From the NCBI GenBank assembly GCA_016650435.1, contig JAENVT010000099.1, positions 1 through 19,031 of the forward strand: 19,031 bases of DNA. Reading direction: 5' to 3'. The notes under the pieces are model-generated. The model saw nothing but the letters and a program-made list of their open reading frames with translations, was not told the DNA's origin and did no database searches. A program made the position numbers and the translations under genes. Of this stretch, positions 7,998 to 14,887 are shown piece by piece. How positions within the stretch are numbered: position 1 is the stretch's first letter; every line of letters begins with the position of its first letter. The DNA comes from Ilumatobacteraceae bacterium (GTDB lineage Bacteria; Actinomycetota; Acidimicrobiia; Acidimicrobiales; Ilumatobacteraceae).

Positions 7998-10049
7998 ATG
8001 GCTGAAGAACCGAATGATCGCGCCACAGTCGCGGACCTACTCGCGAGGTGCCACCGTCTCGGCAGCGACCGGCGCAATACGAACTACGCCGGTGGCAACG
8101 CATCGGCCAAGGGCGACGCGCTCGACCCTGCGACGGGGAGAGAAGTTCGCGTCATGTTCGTGAAGGGCTCCGGCGGCGACCTCGGGACCCTTACAGCATC
8201 GGGACTGGCGGTCCTCGAAGTCAGCCGAGTCAGAGGTCTCGTTGGTGTCTACCGCGGAGCCGAACACGAAGACGAGATGGTGGGTCTCTTCGACTACTGC
8301 CTGTTCGGACGCGGGGGAGCCGCGCCCAGCATCGACACCGCCATGCACGCGCTCGTCGATGCGATGCATGTCGACCATCTTCATCCTGATTCGATCATCG
8401 CCTTTGCGACATCCGTCGATGGTCCGGAGCTGACGAAACGCTGTTTTGGTGATTCGCTTCTCTGGGTCGACTGGCGCCGGCCCGGCTTCCAGCTCGGACT
8501 CGACATTGCCGAACTCCACGCGGCGAATCCGGGAGCGCTCGGGTGCATTCTGGGAGGACATGGGCTCACGACATGGGGAGCGACAAGCGATGAATGTGAG
8601 CAGCGCAGCCTCGACGTGATTCGGCGCGCCGAAGCCTTCATAAGCGAACATGGACGTCCCGACCCGTTCGGTACTGTCGTCGATGGCCACGCGCCCCTCG
8701 CTCCGGCCGACCGACGAGTTCGCGCCGCGCAACTTGCGCCCCTTCTGCGCGGCGTGGCGTCAACGGACTCGCCCATGGTCGGCCATTTCGACGACAGCGA
8801 GGTCGTCGTAGACTTCCTATCCCGAGCCGAGATGCCCCGGCTCGCCGCTCTGGGAACGTCTTGTCCGGATCACTTCCTGCGAACCAAGGTGGCACCGTTG
8901 GTGCTCGACTTACCAACGACCGCCGATCGGGATGCGCTCACGGAGCGATTGCATGCGATCCACGTGCGGTACAGGGAATCCTACGCGGCCTACTACAACC
9001 GTCACGCCGAACCGGACTCTCCACCGATGCGTGGCGCCGACCCGGCGATCGTTCTCGTGCCCGGTGTCGGGATGTTCTCCTATGGCAAAGACGCTCAGAC
9101 AGCGCGTGTCGCCGGTGAGTTCTACGTCAACGCCATCCGGGTGATGCGTGGCGCCGAATCGCTGTCGACGTATCGGCCGATCGACGAGCGCGAGAAGTTT
9201 CGCATCGAGTACTGGCAACTTGAAGAGGACAAACTTCGACGCCTACCCAAACCCAAGCCGTTGGCGACACGCGTCGCATTGGTGACAGGCGCCGGATCAG
9301 GCATTGGCCGTGCGATTGCGCTTCGTCTCGCATCCGAAGGTGCGTGCGTCGTGGTTGCGGACCTCGACGGGACAAGTGCGACGGACGTCGCCAGTGAGAT
9401 CGGCGATGGCGATCGAGCACTTGGCATATCGATGGACGTCACATCGGCCGAGCAGGTGGTCGCCGCCTTTGAAGCGGCGGCGCTTGCCTTCGGAGGCATC
9501 GACCTCGTCGTCAACAATGCGGGCTTGTCGATCTCCAAGCCGCTGTTGGAAACAACCGAGCACGACTGGGATCTCCAGCACGACGTGATGGCCAAGGGAT
9601 CGTTCCTTGTCTCACGCGAGGCGGCCCGGATGATGATCCAGCAGGGCTTGGGTGGCGACATCGTCTACATCGCCAGTAAGAACGGCGTTTTCGCGGGCCC
9701 ATCGAACATTGCATACGGTGCGGCCAAGGCGGATCAGGCGCACCAGGTCCGTCTCCTCGCCGCTGAACTCGGCGAGTTCGGTATACGAGTCAATGGCGTC
9801 AACCCTGATGGTGTCGTCCGCGGCTCGGGCATATTCGCAAAAGGCTGGGGCGCTCAACGTGCCGCTGTGTACGGCGTGGCCGAGGAGGACCTGGGTGCCT
9901 TCTATGCGCAGCGGACGTTGCTGAAACGCGAAGTCCTTCCTGAACATGTTGCTGCCGCTGTGTTCTCTTTGACGGCTGGGGATCTGTCGCTCACCACGGG
10001 TCTCCACATTCCTGTCGACGCCGGCGTCGCTGCGGCATTTCTTCGCTGA
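7998..10049 (+). CDS. rhaEW: Bifunctional rhamnulose-1-phosphate aldolase / lactaldehyde dehydrogenase (RhaEW)
   Basis: This 683-aa fusion covers two successive steps. Residues 1 to about 410 are a class II aldolase/adducin domain, with NTNYAGGN near 27-34, KGSGGD 56-61, the metal-binding HLH pair (His127, His129) and a third His in GGHGL (188). It cleaves L-rhamnulose-1-phosphate to DHAP and L-lactaldehyde. Residues from about 425 are a short-chain dehydrogenase/reductase domain with the NAD motif TGAGSGIG (430-437), NNAG, and the Ser560-Tyr573-Lys577 catalytic set. Fusions of this architecture (B. subtilis YuxG type) are described as oxidising lactaldehyde to L-lactate. The start is ATG 7998 with CAGGA upstream; the frame is open further back into rhaM, but that part is shadow coding. 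L-lactate as product fits the divergent lldD. Confidence 0.94.
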   Translation: MAEEPNDRATVADLLARCHRLGSDRRNTNYAGGNASAKGDALDPATGREVRVMFVKGSGGDLGTLTASGLAVLEVSRVRGLVGVYRGAEHEDEMVGLFDYCLFGRGGAAPSIDTAMHALVDAMHVDHLHPDSIIAFATSVDGPELTKRCFGDSLLWVDWRRPGFQLGLDIAELHAANPGALGCILGGHGLTTWGATSDECEQRSLDVIRRAEAFISEHGRPDPFGTVVDGHAPLAPADRRVRAAQLAPLLRGVASTDSPMVGHFDDSEVVVDFLSRAEMPRLAALGTSCPDHFLRTKVAPLVLDLPTTADRDALTERLHAIHVRYRESYAAYYNRHAEPDSPPMRGADPAIVLVPGVGMFSYGKDAQTARVAGEFYVNAIRVMRGAESLSTYRPIDEREKFRIEYWQLEEDKLRRLPKPKPLATRVALVTGAGSGIGRAIALRLASEGACVVVADLDGTSATDVASEIGDGDRALGISMDVTSAEQVVAAFEAAALAFGGIDLVVNNAGLSISKPLLETTEHDWDLQHDVMAKGSFLVSREAARMMIQQGLGGDIVYIASKNGVFAGPSNIAYGAAKADQAHQVRLLAAELGEFGIRVNGVNPDGVVRGSGIFAKGWGAQRAAVYGVAEEDLGAFYAQRTLLKREVLPEHVAAAVFSLTAGDLSLTTGLHIPVDAGVAAAFLR

Positions 10050-10067
10050 CCAGGTCGAGCGTCTTCC

Positions 10068-11573
10068 ATGCCGATCTACGCTGCGGTCGATCTTGGTGCA
10101 ACGAGTGGTCGGGTTGTCAACGTTGAGATTGGCTCCGAGCGCATCTCCCTCGACCTTGTTCATCGATTCCATAGTCCGACAGTCTCGGGACCGAACGGTG
10201 CCTTGTTCTGGGAGATCGATCGGCTGTTTTCGGAGGTGGGGATCGGTCTCGGACGTGCCGCCGAACGCGCTCGGTTGCAGTCGGTCGCTATCGATTCGTG
10301 GGCGGTCGACTACGGGCTGCTCGACGAAAAGGCCGAAATCGTCGGACCTGTGCACGCCTACCGATCACACCGGACCGACGGAGTCATGGAGTCGGTCGTT
10401 GGTCGGCTCGGACGAGCGCGCATCTATCAGGTCACCGGTATCCAGTTCTTGCCGTTCAACACGATGTATCAACTCGCAGCCTCACTATCGAGCGGCGAAC
10501 TGGAGGGCGCATCACGGCTGTTGATGATCCCGGACCTCATCAACAACCATCTGTGCGGAAGCACCACGAACGAAGTCACCAACGCGAGCACCACCCAGTT
10601 GCTCGACGCGCGGACGCACCGCTGGAGCGGTGAGCTGTGTGAGGCGCTTGGCATTCGTCCGTCACTGTTGCCTTCACTCCATCTACCCGGCGCGGCGCTC
10701 GGCACGATTCGGCGCGAGCTCACGGCTCAGCATCCGGCTCTCGAGGGCCTCTCCGTGGTCGCCGCGGCAAGTCACGACACCGCCAGCGCGATCGCCGGTA
10801 CCCCGTTGCGTTCGTCTCAACCCTCGATCTACATATCGTGCGGAACATGGGCACTCATCGGATCTGAGCTCACCGCAGCGCTCACCACCGACGAGGCGCT
10901 CGCCGCAAATGTCACGAACGAACTTGGCGTCGGCAACTCGATTCGCTTCCTGAAGAACGTGACCGGGCTGTGGCTGCTCGAGGAGTGCAGACGTTCGTGG
11001 GAATCGACGGGATCCAGCCTGCGGATCGACGAGCTCGTGGCAGCCGCCTCGAGTTTGCGTGGGGGACGGGCCGTGATCGATCCCGACGATGACCGCCTCC
11101 TTGGCAGCGACGACATGCCCAACAAGATCCGAGCTGTGTGCCAGGCGACGTCACAGGAGGTGCCGGTCACACCGGCAGACGTCACCCGGATCATCATCGA
11201 TTCGCTGGCGTTGTCGTTCCGACGAACTGTGCGCACAATCGAGACGATCAGTCGCCGTCCAGCCGAGGTCATCCATTTCGTCGGCGGAGGTTCATCCAAC
11301 ACATTGCTCACTCGCCTCACCGCTAGCGCGTGCGAACGCCGGGTCCTCTGTGGTCCGGTTGAAGCGACGGTTGTGGGCAACGCGCTCGTACAGGCCATCT
11401 CCGACGGTGTCCTCGACGATCTCGACCAGGGTCGCGGACTCGTCGAGTCTGCGCTGCCCTCCACCGTCGTGGAACCCGAGCAAACACTTGATTGGGCAAG
11501 CCTCGAAGACCGCCTCGCAGCAAGTAACGTGGGCGCCCGCGAGGGGTCGACTGGCAGGCGGAGGACTAGGTGA
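10068..11573 (+). CDS. rhaB: Rhamnulokinase (RhaB, FGGY kinase)
   Basis: This cytoplasmic sugar kinase of the FGGY family phosphorylates L-rhamnulose at O1 with ATP, producing the substrate of RhaE. The 501-aa protein opens with the phosphate-binding motif DLGATSGR (residues 8-15). It has the rhamnulokinase-like FHSPTVSGPNGALFWEID, AIDSWAVDYGLLD, and TGIQFLPFNTMYQL. The catalytic aspartate is in ASHDTASAI (Asp237), and the C-terminal nucleotide-binding loop is VGGGSSNTLL. These features separate it from xylulokinase and fuculokinase relatives. It begins 18 nt after rhaEW and ends in a GTGA overlap with the regulator gene, so both are in the same transcript. Confidence 0.94.
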   Translation: MPIYAAVDLGATSGRVVNVEIGSERISLDLVHRFHSPTVSGPNGALFWEIDRLFSEVGIGLGRAAERARLQSVAIDSWAVDYGLLDEKAEIVGPVHAYRSHRTDGVMESVVGRLGRARIYQVTGIQFLPFNTMYQLAASLSSGELEGASRLLMIPDLINNHLCGSTTNEVTNASTTQLLDARTHRWSGELCEALGIRPSLLPSLHLPGAALGTIRRELTAQHPALEGLSVVAAASHDTASAIAGTPLRSSQPSIYISCGTWALIGSELTAALTTDEALAANVTNELGVGNSIRFLKNVTGLWLLEECRRSWESTGSSLRIDELVAAASSLRGGRAVIDPDDDRLLGSDDMPNKIRAVCQATSQEVPVTPADVTRIIIDSLALSFRRTVRTIETISRRPAEVIHFVGGGSSNTLLTRLTASACERRVLCGPVEATVVGNALVQAISDGVLDDLDQGRGLVESALPSTVVEPEQTLDWASLEDRLAASNVGAREGSTGRRRTR

Positions 11574-12610
11574 GAGCAGCGGCGACTGGTATCAAAGATG
11601 TCGCCAAGCGCGCCGGCGTTTCCGTTGGGACCGTGTCGAACGTTCTCAATCGGCCAGGCTCGGTGAGCGACGCGACACGCCGCAAGGTTCAACGAGCCAT
11701 CGTCGAGTTGGGTTTCATCCGCAACGAGGCTGGCCGCCACCTTCGGGCCGGTCTCAGTCGAACAATCGCCTACCTCGTGCTGGATGCATCCAACCCGTTC
11801 TTCACGGACGTCGCCAAAGGCGTCGAGGAGGTCGCCCGCGAGAACGGTGTCGCTGTCTATCTCGTCAACAGCGACAGCGACGCGACCCGTGAGGGCGACT
11901 ACCTCGGACTTCTCGCAGAACAGCGTGTGCGCGGCATCCTGGTGACACCGGTCGGCCACGAGATGTCCCAGATCGACCTCGTGCGACGCGGCATTCCCGT
12001 TGTTCTTGTCGATCGTTCTGGCGGTGACGACTGGTGCAGCGTCGGCGTCGACGACGTCGAAGGCGGGATGCTTGCAGTCACACATCTCCTCGAACAGGGT
12101 CATCGCCGAGTTGCGTTTATCGGTGGACCGGTCTCGACGGTCCAAGTTGCCGACCGTCTCCGCGGCGCGCGATCGGCGCTCGAGGCCGCTGGACGTTCGC
12201 CCGAGGATCTCGCAGTGCTGTCGACCGACGGATTGAACTTCGCCGAAGGTTTGCGCGCCGGCGAGCGCCTGCTCGGGCTGCCCCGTGCCCGCCGTCCAAC
12301 AGCGGCATTCTGTGCGAACGACCTGTTGGCACTCGGCCTTCTGCAGCAGATGACCCGAACAGGAGTGGATGTGCCAGGCGATCTCGCAATCGTTGGTTAC
12401 GACGACATCTGGTTTGCCGGTGCCGCTGCTGTTCCGCTCAGTTCTGTCCGTCAGCCACGCGAATTGCTTGGTCGCACCGCCGCCGAGCTACTACTTGCCG
12501 AGAGCGAGGATCGCGACGATCACGTTCATCAACAGGTGGTGTTCCACCCCGAGCTCGTCGTGCGAACGTCGTCGATGTCACGCACCGATCAATCCGCAGC
12601 GGGAAGATGA
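11570..12610 (+). CDS. LacI-family transcriptional regulator of the rha locus
   Basis: This 346-aa regulator has an N-terminal LacI helix-turn-helix (residues 8-27, GIKDVAKRAGVSVGTVSNVLN), a hinge containing RHLRAG, and a periplasmic-binding-protein-like effector domain from about residue 65, with TIAYLVLDASNPFF and a late FCANDLLALG block. It starts at GTG 11570, overlapping the rhaB stop by 4 nt, with GGAGG at 11560-11564. As the last gene of the operon it is expected to repress rhaI-onward and perhaps lldD through TGAAACGTTTCA, released by rhamnose, rhamnulose or a phosphorylated intermediate. Placing the repressor inside its own operon gives autoregulation. Family is certain; target and effector are inferred from position and operator type. 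Confidence 0.9.
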   Translation: MRAAATGIKDVAKRAGVSVGTVSNVLNRPGSVSDATRRKVQRAIVELGFIRNEAGRHLRAGLSRTIAYLVLDASNPFFTDVAKGVEEVARENGVAVYLVNSDSDATREGDYLGLLAEQRVRGILVTPVGHEMSQIDLVRRGIPVVLVDRSGGDDWCSVGVDDVEGGMLAVTHLLEQGHRRVAFIGGPVSTVQVADRLRGARSALEAAGRSPEDLAVLSTDGLNFAEGLRAGERLLGLPRARRPTAAFCANDLLALGLLQQMTRTGVDVPGDLAIVGYDDIWFAGAAAVPLSSVRQPRELLGRTAAELLLAESEDRDDHVHQQVVFHPELVVRTSSMSRTDQSAAGR

Positions 12611-12623
12611 CCGCCTTCGGCGC

Positions 12624-13559
12624 TCAGCCGCGCACCGGCGCGCTGGCGTTGCATCCCAGCATGTAGCGCAGTCGAGGCGAGAAGGCGGCTGCTTGCGCTG
12701 CATCCATCGGCGTGCGCAGGTCGACGAACGGCTTCACCCACGAGCGGCCGTACTGAACGATCACGCCGTTGCGCACGCCGTCGGTGACGTTCTCGCCATG
12801 ACGATGCCAGGTCTGCGACAACCACATGGCGATCGAACCCGCCGGTCCCTCCAGCACCGTTTCGTTCTCCAGCACACCACGTCCCGACGGAGGTTTGCGT
12901 TGGGTGTGGTTGCTGCCGGTGACGACGTGGGTGGCTCCGTTGTCGACGGTGAAGTCGTCGAGCATCCACGCGGTCTGGATGCCGAGCGTGAAATTGGGGA
13001 GTGGCTCGGCGATCTGGGTGAGCGGGGAGTCGACGTGCCAGCCTGCGCTGTTGGTGTGCGGACCGATGTGGTTCACGCTCATGTCGAGCACGATCGCATC
13101 GCGACCAAGTGCCTCGTCCATCATTGACAGCACCGTCGGGTGCTCGACGAGGGGCGCAAAGGTGACGTCTTTGTTGATGAGGTTGAAGATGCGTTGCGAA
13201 CGATCTCCGTCGAAGAGCGACGGAATGTGGATGAAGCTGATGCACACATCGTTGCCACTGACGGGCCAGGGTGTGTCGAACTCCTCCGCCTGACGATGAC
13301 GAATGCGATTCTTCATTCGTTCGATCTCGTCGTCGCCGCTGCGCCACAGATCGAAGTTGACGTCTTCGGCTTGGTCGACCGAGATCTGACTCCTGCCGGG
13401 ATCGACGGGGTGCTCGCGTTCGTGGGCGAGGATGCGTTCGACGCGATCGCGGAGGTCGGTGACCATGTCCTTGGAAAGCAGGTTGGGCAGTACTACGTGG
13501 CCGTTGGCGTTCAGTTCTGCAAGCGCCTCGCTGGCATCGATCTTCGAATCCGTCAACAC
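12624..13559 (-). CDS. Phytanoyl-CoA dioxygenase family oxygenase (PhyH A)
   Basis: This is a predicted Fe(II)- and 2-oxoglutarate-dependent oxygenase of the PhyH family (311 aa from GTG 13559). Its fold is a jelly-roll with a 2-His-1-carboxylate iron site, seen here as HVD in AGWHVDSPL (His175, Asp177) and the distal His in TWHRHGEN (near 252). An Arg follows in the region expected to hold 2-oxoglutarate. The N-terminal helix-strand block ALAELNANGHVVLPNLLSKD is typical of the family. The frame is open to an ATG at 13613, but GGTGA sits 4 nt before the GTG at 13559, which I prefer. It lies 80 nt after PhyH B and its end converges on the LacI-type gene with a 13-nt gap. The substrate cannot be told; the family hydroxylates acyl-CoAs, amino acids, ectoine and many secondary metabolites. 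Confidence 0.85.
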   Translation of the reverse strand: MLTDSKIDASEALAELNANGHVVLPNLLSKDMVTDLRDRVERILAHEREHPVDPGRSQISVDQAEDVNFDLWRSGDDEIERMKNRIRHRQAEEFDTPWPVSGNDVCISFIHIPSLFDGDRSQRIFNLINKDVTFAPLVEHPTVLSMMDEALGRDAIVLDMSVNHIGPHTNSAGWHVDSPLTQIAEPLPNFTLGIQTAWMLDDFTVDNGATHVVTGSNHTQRKPPSGRGVLENETVLEGPAGSIAMWLSQTWHRHGENVTDGVRNGVIVQYGRSWVKPFVDLRTPMDAAQAAAFSPRLRYMLGCNASAPVRG

Positions 13560-13639
13560 ATCGTCACCTGTCCTGGATTGCCTCTTTGGGGAGTCGTACC
13601 AAGAGCATGCCACACGGTGCTGAGCTGTGATAGAGCGCT

Positions 13640-14833
13640 CTACAAGCGCCGCAGGTACTCCTCGGCCGCCTCTGGGCCAAGCTCGCGGAGTTGCTCCTCC
13701 CTGAATGCTTCACGCATCTTTGCCCTCGGGTGGATGTAACCAGCGCCGATCACCTTTTCACCCTTCCCACACATCACGTATCGCGAGATGCGTTGCCCGT
13801 GGGGCGACAACTTCTTCCACTGCTCGTAGGGCATCGATCGAATCACAGCCTCACTTCGGAACCACGGAGCGAAGTACTCGATGTTCGGTGCTGCCCTCAC
13901 GTCGTGGGAAAGATTTGGGGTGCCGCCGTGCCAGGAACGTAGATCACGGAAGATGCCAGAGCCGGCAGGCGCAGGGCACACCGTGCTGAGCTTCATCCAG
14001 TCAGGCTCGTCGGCCAGGTTGGGGATTGCATTGCGGGAGTTCTGCGTGCCGGGGATCTGCCTGGTCGGACCGTTCTCCGGTGTGAGATCGATCATCGGGA
14101 AGTTGATCGTGACCGCAGGAACGGGCAGTTCCCTGGTCGAGATCCGACCGGTTGGATCGTGTAGCTCTGACCAGACGTTGTCGGAGTGCAAACCCTGGTA
14201 CTCGATCGCGCCCGGCATGGCGACATCGCCGCCGGCACCGATCAGGATGTAGTTGGGTGAACCGAAGATCGCTTTCAGGATCGGCGTCGTGGTGGGCATG
14301 TCGACCAGCTCGACCCATTCGTCGACATGCAGCATGTGCCGTGACGCCGAGCTGCTTCCGAACGAGAAGCGATGTGGCAGACCACCCGCGCCACCGCCCG
14401 CCGCGCAGGTCGGGTCGACCGCCAGCATCTCGTCGAGCGCTCGCTCGGTGGCGCGGCGCATGCGCGCCAACTGCTCGGGACCCAGCAGGTCACGAACGAC
14501 CACGAAGCCGTCGCGATGGAACAGGTGCGCTGCCCGTTCGACCTCCGTGCAATCGAGAACTTCGAGCCCCTTGATGCCGTTGTGTCGCTTCAGCTTCTCG
14601 CGCAGTTGCACGACGTTCGGGTCGTCGTACGATCGAGTCCACCCGGCGCACGCCGGATCGCCACCGATGAGGTTGTAGTGCTCGGGCGTCGTCTCGATGT
14701 CGTCTGCCGGCGGAGTTTCGAGGCCCAATGGATTGCTGTTCGACGTCTGGGTCACGGCCCGGTTGGCAAACCCGTTGGGTGGAACCGACGAGTGCCAGCC
14801 GAGATGGCTCGGACGTGCCTGGGTATCAGTCAT
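13640..14833 (-). CDS. Phytanoyl-CoA dioxygenase family oxygenase (PhyH B)
   Basis: This is a second predicted Fe(II)/2-oxoglutarate oxygenase, 397 aa, clearly different from its neighbour in length and sequence. The iron ligands are visible as HSD in GLHSDNVWSE (His216, Asp218) and His302 in RSWHGGTPN; PTRQIPGTQ precedes the distal His as in other PhyH proteins. The N-terminal half holds the family block HLFHRDGFVVVRDLLGPEQL after roughly 100 residues of less typical sequence. ATG 14833 follows a GGGCAGG ribosome-like sequence. It is probably transcribed with PhyH A. It could act on a lipid or a small polar compound; no nearby biosynthetic gene narrows this down. The preceding gene encodes a lipase, which hints weakly at a lipid context. 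Confidence 0.85.
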   Translation of the reverse strand: MTDTQARPSHLGWHSSVPPNGFANRAVTQTSNSNPLGLETPPADDIETTPEHYNLIGGDPACAGWTRSYDDPNVVQLREKLKRHNGIKGLEVLDCTEVERAAHLFHRDGFVVVRDLLGPEQLARMRRATERALDEMLAVDPTCAAGGGAGGLPHRFSFGSSSASRHMLHVDEWVELVDMPTTTPILKAIFGSPNYILIGAGGDVAMPGAIEYQGLHSDNVWSELHDPTGRISTRELPVPAVTINFPMIDLTPENGPTRQIPGTQNSRNAIPNLADEPDWMKLSTVCPAPAGSGIFRDLRSWHGGTPNLSHDVRAAPNIEYFAPWFRSEAVIRSMPYEQWKKLSPHGQRISRYVMCGKGEKVIGAGYIHPRAKMREAFREEQLRELGPEAAEEYLRRL

Positions 14834-14887
14834 TGGCCTGCCCTGTCATGCGGCCGACGATAACGAATGTCAGTGGGCGACGCCCGA

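Noticed and set aside
10829..12145. Long minus-strand open frame opposite rhaB and the LacI-family gene (about 438 codons)
   Set aside because: It spans two well-supported plus-strand genes, has low-complexity Ser/Arg-rich composition, and shows no domain.
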